Assembly: GCF_016615815.1 (NCBI RefSeq)
Contig: NZ_CP067112.1
Span: 992,001-1,056,000 of the forward strand
From: Luteimonas sp. MC1572
GTDB taxonomy: Bacteria; Pseudomonadota; Gammaproteobacteria; Xanthomonadales; Xanthomonadaceae
Reading direction: 5' to 3'
DNA: 64,000 bases
Positions 24,585 to 38,643 of the stretch are shown piece after piece. Position numbers and translations under genes: made by a program. Each line of letters opens with the position of its first letter. The stretch's first letter is position 1. Under the pieces are notes generated by a model. It did not search any database. It saw only the letters and a list, made by a program, of their open reading frames with translations, and was not told where the DNA came from.

Positions 24585-25100
24585 ATGAAGACCTTCACGA
24601 CCAGGCGCTGGCTCTGGCATCTGCTGGTCACCGCGCTGCTCGCCACCGGTGCGATCGGCTGGTCGCCGCCGGCGGCATCCGCCGATGGCATGCCCGAGGG
24701 ATGGACGCCGCTTGAGGCGGACCGGCTGGATGCCCTGCGCGGCGGGTACGTGCTGCCCTCCGGGCTGCTGGTGTCGTTCGGGTTCGAGCGCATGGCGTGG
24801 GTCAACGGCGAGTTGGTGTCATCGCTGCACATCGATGTGCCGGACGTGGCCAACATCACGGCCGAGCAGGCCCAGGAGCTCGCGCGCCTGGGTGAAACCC
24901 AGCTGGTCCAGGTGGGCGCCGGCAACGTGGTCGCAAGCGGCGGCGGCGCCGGCCTCGTGCTGCAGAACTCGCTTGATGGCGCCGATATCCGCGTGATGAC
25001 GACGATCAATGCAGGCACGACGGCGTTGGGGATGCTGCAGGCGGTCAATTTCGGCGAAGCCATGGGCAACGCCGGCATCGGCGCGATCGGTACACCGTGA
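24585..25100 (+). CDS. Exported protein of unknown function in the amyloid-like operon (possible FapA/FapE counterpart)
   Basis: 171 residues. The signal peptide ends near residue 33 (AASA). The mature protein starts with a short segment LEADRLDALRGGYVLPSGLLVSFGF. A region VNGELVSSLHIDVPDVANIT follows, and then a Gly-rich C-terminal half with GLVLQNSLDGADIRVMTTI, which echoes the QNS motif of the two upstream secreted proteins. It begins 3 bases after the C39 gene and its stop overlaps a possible GTG of the next gene. I do not recognise the family with certainty. Position and motif suggest a chaperone or accessory fibre component. Confidence 0.55.
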   Translation: MKTFTTRRWLWHLLVTALLATGAIGWSPPAASADGMPEGWTPLEADRLDALRGGYVLPSGLLVSFGFERMAWVNGELVSSLHIDVPDVANITAEQAQELARLGETQLVQVGAGNVVASGGGAGLVLQNSLDGADIRVMTTINAGTTALGMLQAVNFGEAMGNAGIGAIGTP

Positions 25101-25120
25101 GGCATCGGGGAGTGCAAGGC

Positions 25121-26488
25121 ATGGACATGCGGACTGGGATCCGGGCGCCGCGGCGCCGTGGCGGTTTTGTGCTGAGCGCGGCGATTTCACTGGCGCTGGT
25201 GCCGGTGCTGGCCGCGCGCGCACAGGATCCGGCGCCGGTGGGCGGCAATGACGCCAGGCTCTCGGCGCTGGAAGCGCGCGTCGAGGCGCAGGCGCGGGAG
25301 ATCGATGCGCTGCGCACGCAGGTGATGAACCAGCAGGCCGCCTGGGATGCGGCGGCTTCGGGGGTCGACGCGCTGGCGCTCGATGGCCTCCGCGCCCGCG
25401 GCGCGGCAGGCCAGGCGGCGCCGGCGGGAGCGGCGCAGGACGCGACAGCGGCGCGCGGCGACGATCCGTCCGACACACGCGTGGGCCAGGCGCCGGAAAG
25501 CTACGACCGGCCGCCCGAGGTGGCGCAGATCTTCGACCAGCCCGGCGTGCTGACGCCGAAGGGCAAGCTGATCCTCGAGCCGTCGCTGCAGACGGGTTAT
25601 TACGCCAACGACCGCGTGGCGCTGATCGGGTACACCATCATCCCGGCGATCCTGATCGGCCTGATCGACGTGCGCCAGGTGAAGACCACCAGCGTGACCG
25701 CGACGCTCGGCGCGCGCTATGGCCTGGGCAAGCGCTTCGAGGTCGAAGCCCGGGTGCCGTATGTCTACATCAAGGGCGATACGGTCAGCCGCGAGATCTT
25801 CACCGGCACCGCGCAGGACAGCGTGTTCACCTCCGACGGCCGCGGCATCGGCGACGTGGAGCTGAGCGCGCGCTACCAGCTGGCGAACCGCGGCCCTGAA
25901 CATCCGTACTACGTGCTGTGGCTGCGCTACAAGACGCGTACCGGCAAGGATGTGTTCGACGTGGTCACCGATTGCGTGACGCGCTGCGTGTCCAACGCCA
26001 CCGGCACCGGCCTGCCGCTGGAGCTGCCGACCGGCAGCGGTTTCGCCGCCCTGCAACCCGGCGTCACCTGGGTGTATGCGTCGGATCCGGTGGTGTTCTT
26101 CGGCAGCCTCAGCTACCTGCACAACTTCGCGCGCGATGACCTCTCGCGCACGGTCCTGAGCGGCGCACCGGAGGGCTTCCCGCAGACCACGACGGAGTTC
26201 ATCGGCGAGGTCGATCCGGGTGACATCCTCGGCTTCAACATCGGCATGGGGCTGGCGCTCAACGAGAAGGCCGCGATCAGCATCGGCTATGACCACAGCA
26301 TCGTCGGCCGCGCGCGCCAGAACGGGCACGACATGCCCGGTTCGGTGCGCGTCGTGCTGGGCACGCTGCTGCTCGGCGCCACCTACCGCCTCAGCGACCG
26401 GACCAGCCTGAACTTCGCGCTCGGCGCCGGTCTTACGCGTGACACGCCCGACGTGTCGTTGACGCTGCGGCTGCCGGTCACGTTCTAG
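25121..26488 (+). CDS. fapF: Outer-membrane barrel with N-terminal coiled coil (FapF-like amyloid exporter)
   Basis: About 455 residues from the ATG at 25121, chosen for the GGGGAG 9 bases upstream; an upstream GTG at 25097 overlaps the previous stop. The signal peptide ends near ARA (about residue 33). A heptad coiled coil follows (ARLSALEARVEAQAREIDAL, about 40-75), then a linker and a plug-like segment (VAQIFDQPGVLTPKGKLILE). The beta-barrel region ends in Phe (LTLRLPVTF). The layout coiled coil, plug helix, 12-stranded barrel is that of FapF, the trimeric pore that exports Pseudomonas amyloid subunits. Motifs such as VALIGYT, GLIDVRQV and TRDTPDVSLTLR fit that family as I recall it. Confidence 0.78.
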   Translation: MDMRTGIRAPRRRGGFVLSAAISLALVPVLAARAQDPAPVGGNDARLSALEARVEAQAREIDALRTQVMNQQAAWDAAASGVDALALDGLRARGAAGQAAPAGAAQDATAARGDDPSDTRVGQAPESYDRPPEVAQIFDQPGVLTPKGKLILEPSLQTGYYANDRVALIGYTIIPAILIGLIDVRQVKTTSVTATLGARYGLGKRFEVEARVPYVYIKGDTVSREIFTGTAQDSVFTSDGRGIGDVELSARYQLANRGPEHPYYVLWLRYKTRTGKDVFDVVTDCVTRCVSNATGTGLPLELPTGSGFAALQPGVTWVYASDPVVFFGSLSYLHNFARDDLSRTVLSGAPEGFPQTTTEFIGEVDPGDILGFNIGMGLALNEKAAISIGYDHSIVGRARQNGHDMPGSVRVVLGTLLLGATYRLSDRTSLNFALGAGLTRDTPDVSLTLRLPVTF

Positions 26489-26532
26489 ACCGGCAATGTC
26501 ATCGGGCCGGATGTGCGGCCCGATGTCCGGTC
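26488..26532 (+). terminator. Long imperfect hairpin after the FapF-like gene
   Basis: Inner stem CATCGGGCC/GGCCCGATG (26500-26508 with 26517-26525) is flanked by the outer pair GACCGG/CCGGTC (26488-26493 with 26527-26532). It begins at the stop codon. No T-run follows, so it may terminate only partly and let some transcription reach the regulator gene 75 bases on. Confidence 0.5.
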
Positions 26533-26607
26533 GCGCGCACGGCGCGCGTTGACTGCTGTGGACTGGGAACGAGGCGTGACCCGGGGGGGCGGGTACGGAG
26601 CGATTGC

Positions 26608-27996
<1,389 letters not shown>

Positions 27997-28010
27997 ACGC
28001 CGTCGCGCCG

Positions 28011-28426
28011 TCAGCCGCTCGCCACGTTGCGCACGCCCTCGGGCAGCGCCGTGGGCCGGCCGCTGGCGCGCGCCACCCACACCATCACCACGTGGCCGTC
28101 GGCGTGCAGCACGTCGCCGTCGGCGCTGGTGATGCGATGGCCGAGGGTGACGCTGCTGGTACCCACGCGGTCGGCGGTCAGCTCGACCACGATCGACGAC
28201 GGATAGGGAATCGGCTGGCGGTAGTTCATCTGCACCGCCGCGAGCAGCGGCGCCACCTCGTCGGTCACCCATTCCTGGCCCAGCGTCTCGAACCAGCGGA
28301 TCCGTGCCTCTTCGAGGTAGGTCATGAAGTTGGAGTTGTTGACGTGGTTGAACGCGTCGAGGTCGCGCCAGCGCAGTTCGATGGGCATGCGATGGAGCAG
28401 CTTGCCGTGTTCGCCGGAAGCCTGGC

Positions 28427-28430
<4 letters not shown>
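28011..28430 (-). CDS. Acyl-CoA thioesterase, 4HBT/YbgC hot-dog family
   Basis: 139 residues. The hot-dog signature with catalytic Asp is [28 protein letters not shown] at about residues 21-44; the Asp-x-Asp-x-x-x-His-x-Asn pattern is clear. It hydrolyses an acyl-CoA of unknown chain. The ATG (28428-28430) overlaps the uvrA stop as ATGA, so the two are translated from one transcript even though no functional link is obvious. Confidence 0.9.
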
Positions 28431-31363
<2,933 letters not shown>

Positions 31364-31503
31364 CGGGTGGGGTCCGGGTGGGGCAGGGGGAGTGGGACAG
31401 GACGGGCAGGGCAATCAGGCAGCCTACCGAGCCGGGTATTTGGGGGCAAATCCGCGGATTGCCAGCGCCTGGCGGCGTGCCGGCGCGGCTTGCCCGGGGC
31501 AGC

Positions 31504-31532
31504 AAAAAGGGGCCCGGCGAACCGGGCCCCTT
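31504..31532 (-). terminator. Rho-independent terminator of the subtilase gene
   Basis: An 11-bp perfect stem (AAGGGGCCCGG with CCGGGCCCCTT) and loop CGAA lie at 31507-31532. On the minus strand a T-run follows. It lies 24 bases after the protease stop codon and between that gene and the uvrA promoter region, so it insulates uvrA from read-through. Confidence 0.9.
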
Positions 31533-31555
31533 GATTACAGCGTGTTACCGGGTGA

Positions 31556-33979
31556 TCAGCGACGCGCGGTGTAGTTCACCGTGGTCGAGGCGCACTCGGC
31601 GGTCCCGGCATTGCAGACCTCGTACGTCGTGCTGCCGGCACCGGGGGCGCTGGCAGTGAACGTGTGCAGCAGGTAGCCGCTGTTGGCCACCGTGGCCACC
31701 GTCGCGCCATTGCGCTTGATGTCCACCTGCTCGCCGCCACCTTCCCACTTCAGCGGCACTCGGACGCGCAACGCCTTGAGCGCGAAGGCATAGGCTGCCG
31801 ACACGTTGGTGGGCGGCTCGCCGGCCGGCCCGCCGACAAAGCTGCCGGTGAGGCTCACGCCCGTCGACGCGGCATAGCCGTCGAGGCGGACGAACCACTG
31901 ACCCGCCTCGGGCGCGGCGATGGTGCACGTCTCGTTGCTGCCAGACAGCCATGGACGGCAATCGTAGGCCGCGTCGGTCGGGAGGCTGCCGCGGCGGACA
32001 TACAGGTCCGTATCGCCGTTCGTCCCCGTCATCTGGAACTTGAGGTCGGTCGCGCCTGCCGGCACGTCGAGCACGAAGAACAGCTCCTGGTTGGTCGCGA
32101 GGCTGAGGCCCGACACGGTGACGCCGTTCTGGAGCACGGTCGTCGTCGGCGGCGGCGGACCTTCCTCGGTGTAGGTGCCGGTCAGCGTGTACCCGGCGGA
32201 CGCGGTGTACGCGTTCACCCGGACATGCCACTGGCCTGCCGTGGGCGCAGTGAAGGAGCAGAGCTCCGACACCGTGCCACCCGTCCAGGGACGGCACTGC
32301 CAGATCGAGTTCGTCGGACGCTGGTTGTACTGGACGTAGATGTCCGAGTCACCCGCGGTGCCGGCGCCGAGGTTGAAGTTCAGCTGACCCTGGCCGGCCG
32401 GGACGTCCAGCACGAAGTACAGGTTGTCGTTGGCCACCATGTCCGGCAGGTCCACCGTCACGCCGCTCTGGAGTACGGTCGGCGGCGGCGGCTCCGGCGG
32501 TGCCGGCGGGGTCGGGGGCAGAGGCTCCTCGCCCCTGGCGACCGCGACGGCACGGCCGGCGTCGATCATGCTGGCGCACCAGCGCTCGGCGTTGTTGCAG
32601 CCCGCGACCAGACCGTTCGCCGCGAACGCGGTGTTCTCGAGGATGGTCTCGACCTCGGCCGGCGGCAATGCTTCGTCCGCAGCCTCCATCATGAGCGCGA
32701 TGGTGCCCGCGACGTGCGGTGCCGCCATCGACGTACCCGCATACCAGGCGTACGAGTCCGCGCCCTGGCCTTCGAGTCCGGCGTTCAGCGTTGAAAGCAC
32801 CTGGTTGGTGGCCGGCTGCGAGCCGCTGCCGGCCGGAGCCGCCACGTTGATGCGCGTACCGAAGTTGGTCGACGCATAGGCGGTGTTGTTCGGCCCGGTG
32901 CCCGCGACAGCGATCACGCCATTGCAGCCAGCGGGGGAGAACCCGCTCACGTTCGCGCTGGAGTTGCCGGCCGCGGCGACCACGACGGTGCCGTTCGCGA
33001 TGGCGATGTCGATCGCATCCTGCATGGCGGTCGGGCAGACCGTGGTGCCACCCAGGCTGAGGTTGATGACGTTCGCGGGGGTGGCATTGGTCGGAACACC
33101 GGCCACCGTGCCACCCGACGCCCAGACAATGGCGTCGTTGATGTCGGCGAACGTGCCACCGGCATTGCCAAGCACGCGCACGTGCTGGACCTTGGCGCCA
33201 TGTGCTACGCCGGCGACGCCGACGTTGTTGTCGGTAAGTGCGGCAACGGTGCCGGCGACGTGGGTGCCGTGCCAGGAGCTGTCGTACTTGTCGTCCCAGT
33301 CACCTTCGTCATTCGGGTTCGCGTCGCGACCATCGTTGTCGCGGGCGTTGGCCGGATCGCTGATGAAGTCGTAGCCGGCGATGAACTGGCCCGCGAGGTC
33401 GGCATGGTTCACCTGTCCCGTGTCGAGCACGGCGACGATGTAGCCGGCGCCGTCCACCGTATCCCAGGCTTCGACGGCGTTGATGCCCATGCCGCCGCCC
33501 TGGTAGTGCCACTGCTCGGCGAACAGCGGGTCGTTCGGCGTGAACGCGCGGTACATGCGGCCGTTGGGGTCGACGGCGCGGACCATCGGGCTCTTCATCA
33601 GCTCGATGGTCAGCTGCTTCAGGCCGTCACGGTCGAGGGCACGGCTGGTGCGGACCAGCTTTGCCCCGGTGGCCAGGTCACGGTCGACCGCGATCTGGAT
33701 GCCCAGGCTCTTGCCGACGGCCTGGAGGTGGTCACGGAGGGCTGCCGCGCTGGGCTTGGCGCCCTTCTGGAAGCTGATGATGAAACCGTCGTGGGTTTCG
33801 TTGGTCGGGGCCTTGAGGTTGGTCCCGTAGGCCTGGGCCGGCTTGGAAAACACCGGGCCCTTGGCGGTCTTGGCGGGCTGCCTGCCAGCCGAGTAGGCCG
33901 CGGGTGCTGCGACCAGTGCGGCTGCAATGGCCACCGCGAGCGCGGTCGTTGTCGTGGTGCTGCGAGTGCGTCGTGTCAT
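31556..33979 (-). CDS. Secreted subtilisin-like serine protease (S8) with PPC-type C-terminal domains
   Basis: 807 residues. A signal peptide ends near residue 31, and an inhibitor-I9-like propeptide covers about 45-140. The S8 catalytic domain (about 160-470) has the triad Asp186 (VLDTGQ), His237 (HGTHVAG) and Ser417 (GTSMAAPHVAG). A Pro-rich linker (about 484-500) leads to two tandem PPC-like beta-sandwich domains, each with a DNLYFVLDVPAG or QELFFVLDVPAG core. The end is a fibronectin-III-like domain (TYEVCNAGTAECAS). It is an extracellular protease of the Xanthomonas/Lysobacter type. Such enzymes are classical type II secretion cargo, and a complete set of gsp genes through L lies in the same window. 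Confidence 0.94.
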   Translation of the reverse strand: MTRRTRSTTTTTALAVAIAAALVAAPAAYSAGRQPAKTAKGPVFSKPAQAYGTNLKAPTNETHDGFIISFQKGAKPSAAALRDHLQAVGKSLGIQIAVDRDLATGAKLVRTSRALDRDGLKQLTIELMKSPMVRAVDPNGRMYRAFTPNDPLFAEQWHYQGGGMGINAVEAWDTVDGAGYIVAVLDTGQVNHADLAGQFIAGYDFISDPANARDNDGRDANPNDEGDWDDKYDSSWHGTHVAGTVAALTDNNVGVAGVAHGAKVQHVRVLGNAGGTFADINDAIVWASGGTVAGVPTNATPANVINLSLGGTTVCPTAMQDAIDIAIANGTVVVAAAGNSSANVSGFSPAGCNGVIAVAGTGPNNTAYASTNFGTRINVAAPAGSGSQPATNQVLSTLNAGLEGQGADSYAWYAGTSMAAPHVAGTIALMMEAADEALPPAEVETILENTAFAANGLVAGCNNAERWCASMIDAGRAVAVARGEEPLPPTPPAPPEPPPPTVLQSGVTVDLPDMVANDNLYFVLDVPAGQGQLNFNLGAGTAGDSDIYVQYNQRPTNSIWQCRPWTGGTVSELCSFTAPTAGQWHVRVNAYTASAGYTLTGTYTEEGPPPPTTTVLQNGVTVSGLSLATNQELFFVLDVPAGATDLKFQMTGTNGDTDLYVRRGSLPTDAAYDCRPWLSGSNETCTIAAPEAGQWFVRLDGYAASTGVSLTGSFVGGPAGEPPTNVSAAYAFALKALRVRVPLKWEGGGEQVDIKRNGATVATVANSGYLLHTFTASAPGAGSTTYEVCNAGTAECASTTVNYTARR

Positions 33980-34501
33980 TTCGATCCTCTCTCCCTTTTA
34001 TCGATCCGAGCGCTTTTCAGGGCGTCGGCCCTATCCACAGAGTTGCTGGTGCGACCGCAGTGGAACTTGCAGGCCTGCCCGCGGCGCGACGGTTTGCGTC
34101 GGCGGCACGTGTGGGAAGGCTGTATACGGAGGGGCGCCGGGCAAGGGCGTCGATGAGGCGCGCCGCGGGCGGATGCGCTGGCTGGCGGGGCAGGGTCGGG
34201 GGCGCGCAGCCATCGCTGGCCAACTTGGCGCTGGTCTCGCTTTGCACGAACAGAGGCCCCCGTAGACATTCATCCATCGCGGAGTCCATAGCCACCGGGC
34301 TCCGCACGCAGTCTTGACTTCCCTATGCGGCAACCCCCTGAAGCTACCGTCACCCGACGCTACTTGATGCAGCACCCCGCACGCAACCGTATTGGCTGTA
34401 TTCAGGTTGATTTGACGCTAACTTCATGAATCGCCTACAATTCCGCTCCTGTCTGCCGCAAAGGTGACAGAGACCACAATAACTACATAGGAAGCTTGGT
34501 C
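33980..34501. promoter_or_regulatory. 522-base intergenic region between the divergent subtilase and rplU genes
   Basis: No supported gene was found. The open frames on both strands lack ribosome sites and have no recognisable product. The subtilase end carries a GAGAGG ribosome site 8 bases before its ATG. The rplU end carries the promoter described separately. The AT content rises in 34300-34500 relative to the flanks, as expected of a strong ribosomal promoter. The middle part (34050-34300) shows no recognisable structure. Confidence 0.6.
34412..34441 (+). promoter_or_regulatory. Sigma-70 promoter of rplU-rpmA
   Basis: -35 TTGACG (34412-34417) and -10 TACAAT (34436-34441) are separated by 18 bases. 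Each matches the consensus at 5 of 6 positions. The expected start is near 34449, giving a leader of about 50 bases before rplU. Confidence 0.7.
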
Positions 34502-34822
34502 ATGTACGCAGTCCTGGTAACAGGCGGAAAGCAATACCGCGTGATGCAAGGCGAGACGCTCCGCGTCGAGCTGCTTGACGTCGAGGCGGGCAACGAGATC
34601 ACGTTCGACAACGTGCTCATGCTCGGTGATGGCGAAGGCATCAAGATCGGCGACGCGCTCAAGGGCGCCACCGTCACCGCCACCGTCAAGGCCCACGGCC
34701 GCGCCGACAAGGTGCGCATCGTGAAGTTCCGCCGCCGCAAGCACCATCGCAAGCAGATGGGCCACCGGCAGCACTACACCGAAATCGAGATCACCGGCAT
34801 CGCCGGTGGCGACAAGAAGTAA
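34502..34822 (+). CDS. rplU: 50S ribosomal protein L21
   Basis: 106 residues, starting [14 protein letters not shown]. The RNA-binding C-terminal patch [20 protein letters not shown] is the L21 signature. I took the ATG at 34502 preceded by AGGAAG, not the in-frame TTG two codons earlier. It is followed by rpmA after 12 bases, the universal L21-L27 pair. Confidence 0.98.
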   Translation: MYAVLVTGGKQYRVMQGETLRVELLDVEAGNEITFDNVLMLGDGEGIKIGDALKGATVTATVKAHGRADKVRIVKFRRRKHHRKQMGHRQHYTEIEITGIAGGDKK

Positions 34823-34834
34823 GGAGCAGCAGCC

Positions 34835-36260
<1,426 letters not shown>

Positions 36261-36265
36261 GGTGG

Positions 36266-36448
36266 GCGGGGTGGAAAGGGCAGGGGCGTTTTTTTGCCAC
36301 GGATTTGCGCGGATCAGCGCGGATAAAGGGCAACAACCACAACAAAGCCCCGGCCAGTCGCGTGACCTGTCCGCTCGCCTCGGACAGATCCGGGTAAATC
36401 CGCGCAAATCCGTGGCCAGGAACGCCTTTGCCCTGGCACCCCGCCCAG
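36266..36448. repeat. MITE-like intergenic element of about 180 bp with long terminal inverted repeats
   Basis: A 19-bp arm GCCACGGATTTGCGCGGAT (36296-36314) is repeated exactly in inverted orientation at 36398-36416. The outward flanks are also similar as imperfect inverted copies (GGCGGGGTG..AGGGCA..GGCGTT), extending each arm to about 50 bases. A small internal hairpin CTGTCCG/CGGACAG (36367-36387) is present. There is no coding capacity. Transcribed, it would form one long hairpin. It sits between convergent obg and rpsT, a common place for mobile inverted repeats. Confidence 0.75.
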
Positions 36449-36457
36449 CCGACGCAA

Positions 36458-36481
36458 AAAACCCGGCCGAGGCCGGGTTTT
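36458..36481 (-). terminator. Bidirectional terminator downstream of rpsT
   Basis: Stem AAAACCCGGC/GCCGGGTTTT with loop CGAG. It is flanked by A-runs on the left and TTTT on the right, so it works on either strand. It lies 24 bases after the rpsT stop and follows the MITE-like element on the other side. Confidence 0.88.
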
Positions 36482-36504
36482 CGGGAAGCGCCGGTACAAC
36501 GGCC

Positions 36505-36774
36505 TCAGGCGGCAGCAAGCGCCTTGATGCGGGCGTTGATGCGGCTCTTGTGCCGGGCGGCCTTGTTGCGGTGGATCAGGCCACGCGCGCTGAAGCGATC
36601 GAGGATCGGCTGCGCGACGTTGAAGGCCTCGCGGGCGCCGGTTGCATCGTTGGCGTCGAGCGCCTTGAGCACTTTCTTGACGGCGGTGCGCAGCTGCGAA
36701 CGCTGGCTGTTGTTGCGCAGGTTGCGCACGACAGCCTGCTTGGCGCGCTTCTTGGAGGACTTGATGTTGGCCAC
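36505..36774 (-). CDS. rpsT: 30S ribosomal protein S20
   Basis: 89 residues, starting [18 protein letters not shown] and ending in a basic helix with [18 protein letters not shown]. It is a primary 16S rRNA-binding protein. The gene stands alone and is divergent from murJ, a frequent arrangement in Gammaproteobacteria where rpsT, murJ, ribF, ileS and lspA are neighbours. Confidence 0.98.
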   Translation of the reverse strand: MANIKSSKKRAKQAVVRNLRNNSQRSQLRTAVKKVLKALDANDATGAREAFNVAQPILDRFSARGLIHRNKAARHKSRINARIKALAAA

Positions 36775-37010
36775 GATGGGATCCTGGAAACTGGGGTAGA
36801 GATGAGTTTGGGGTCGAGCAAGCAGGAAATTATGGGTGAATCAGGGGCTTGCGTCAACAATGCCCGCCACGCGGGGCTGCGGGCGTGACCGGGTCCGCCC
36901 CGGCACCGGGCCTGGACAGCCCGGATCCGGCCGCGGCTGCGCCGTCTGCCGCTTCGGCAAGCGGGCCAGTCGCCCCCGGTCCCGGAGGTCGCCGCCCGCG
37001 GGGTGGGCTG

Positions 37011-38552
37011 ATGCGTTCGACCGCGGTGTTCAGTGCGATGACCCTGCTGTCGCGGATCGCCGGCTTCGTGCGCGACATGCTGCAGGCCACGCTGTTCGGC
37101 ACCGGCGGCGCAATGAGTGCGTTCATTGTCGCCTACCGCATCCCGAACTTCCTGCGCCGCGTGTTCGCCGAGGGTTCGATGGCGATGGCCTTCGTGCCCG
37201 TGCTCAACGAGATCAAGGAACGCGGCGACCGCGCGGCGCTCAAGGACTTCATCGACCACATGGCCGGCGCGCTGTGTGCCGTGGTGCTGGTGGTCTGCGC
37301 CGCCGGCGTGCTGCTGGCGCCGGTGATCACCGCTCTGTTCACGCCAGGTGCGCTGGACGAACCGGAGAAGTTCTCGCAGACGGCGCTGATGCTGCGCATC
37401 ACCTTCCCGTACCTGCTGTTCATTTCGATGATGGCGCTGGCCGGCTCGGTGCTCAACAGCGAAGGGCGTTTCGCGCTGCCGGCGTTCACCCCGGTGCTGC
37501 ACAACCTGACGATGATCGCCGCCATGTTCTGGCTGGCACCGCGTTTCGAGGTGCAGCCGGTGGGCCTTGCCTGGGGCGTGCTGGTCGCCGGCTTCCTGCA
37601 GCTGGTGCTGCTGTGGCCGGCGCTCGGCAGGCTGGGGCTGCGGCCGCGCCTGCGCCCCGGCTTCCGCCATCCGGACGTGCGCCGGGTTGGCAAGCTGATG
37701 CTGCCGACGCTGTTCTCGTCCTCGGTGGCGCAGGTCAATCTGCTGGTGGGCACGGCATTCGCGTCGCTGCTGGCCGATGGCAGCCAGGACTGGCTGTACT
37801 ACTCCGACCGCCTGGTCGAGTTTCCGCTGGGGCTGTTCGGCGTGGCGCTGGGGACCGTGATCCTGCCGCACCTGTCGCGCCGGCATGCGGCCGAAGACGC
37901 GGACGGCTACAACCATTCGCTGGACTGGGCGCTGCGCATGGCGCTGCTGGCCGGCATGCCGGCGGGCCTCGGCCTGCTGCTGCTGGCCGAGCCGGTGACG
38001 GCCACGGTCTACAACTACGGCGCGTTCACCGCGGTGGACACGCGCATGGCGGCGCTCAGCCTGACCGCCATGAGCATCGGCATTCCGGCGTTCATGCTGA
38101 GCAAGGTGCTGGCGCCGGCGTTCTACGCCCGCCAGGACATGAAGACCCCGATGCGCGCGGCCCTGCTGACGGTCGCCATCAACGTGGCGCTGACCATCGC
38201 GTTCACCACGCCGATGTGGCTGCACGACACGCCGGGCGCGCACGGTGGCATCGCACTCGCCACGGGTCTTGCCGGCGTGGCCAACGCCTGGCTGCTGTGG
38301 CGCTACCTGCGCCGCGGCGGGGTCTATGTGCCCGCCTTGGGCTGGGGCCGATTCGGCCTGCGGCTGCTGCTGGCGTGCGCGGCGATGGCGGCGGCCGTGC
38401 TGGCGATGCGCGGCTGGATCGGCGACTGGACGGCCATCGAGGGCTGGCAAGCGCGTGCCGGCTTGCTGCTGGCGACCATTGCCGCCGGCGCGGCGACCTA
38501 CGGCCTGGCCCTGCTGGTGCTGGGCCTGCGGCCCCGCCACCTGCGCCACTGA
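37011..38552 (+). CDS. murJ: Lipid II flippase MurJ
   Basis: 513 residues from the ATG at 37011, which gives the family's usual N-terminus (MRSTAVFSAMTLLSRIAGFVRD) and length. In-frame starts at 36849 or 36885 would add a 40-50 residue Pro/Ala-rich extension of unusual kind, so they are less likely. It has fourteen hydrophobic segments, with conserved RIAGFVRD and RIPNFLRRVFAEGSMAMAF. MurJ moves lipid II across the inner membrane for peptidoglycan synthesis. It is followed by ribF, ileS, lspA and ispH on the same strand. Confidence 0.95.
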   Translation: MRSTAVFSAMTLLSRIAGFVRDMLQATLFGTGGAMSAFIVAYRIPNFLRRVFAEGSMAMAFVPVLNEIKERGDRAALKDFIDHMAGALCAVVLVVCAAGVLLAPVITALFTPGALDEPEKFSQTALMLRITFPYLLFISMMALAGSVLNSEGRFALPAFTPVLHNLTMIAAMFWLAPRFEVQPVGLAWGVLVAGFLQLVLLWPALGRLGLRPRLRPGFRHPDVRRVGKLMLPTLFSSSVAQVNLLVGTAFASLLADGSQDWLYYSDRLVEFPLGLFGVALGTVILPHLSRRHAAEDADGYNHSLDWALRMALLAGMPAGLGLLLLAEPVTATVYNYGAFTAVDTRMAALSLTAMSIGIPAFMLSKVLAPAFYARQDMKTPMRAALLTVAINVALTIAFTTPMWLHDTPGAHGGIALATGLAGVANAWLLWRYLRRGGVYVPALGWGRFGLRLLLACAAMAAAVLAMRGWIGDWTAIEGWQARAGLLLATIAAGAATYGLALLVLGLRPRHLRH

Positions 38553-38643
38553 GGCCGGGGGTGGAGCGCCGCCGTTATACTCTGCGGTCGACCCCACGCG
38601 GTCGCGGCGCCGGTGGCGGCCGCACCTCTCCACCCAGGACCCC

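Noticed and set aside
33904..34317. Small genes in the subtilase-rplU gap
   Set aside because: Several overlapping frames on both strands are open, but none has a ribosome site or a recognisable product.
36849..37010. N-terminal extension of MurJ from 36849 or 36885
   Set aside because: The added residues are Pro/Ala-rich and unlike the family; the ATG at 37011 gives the usual length, although its ribosome site is weak.
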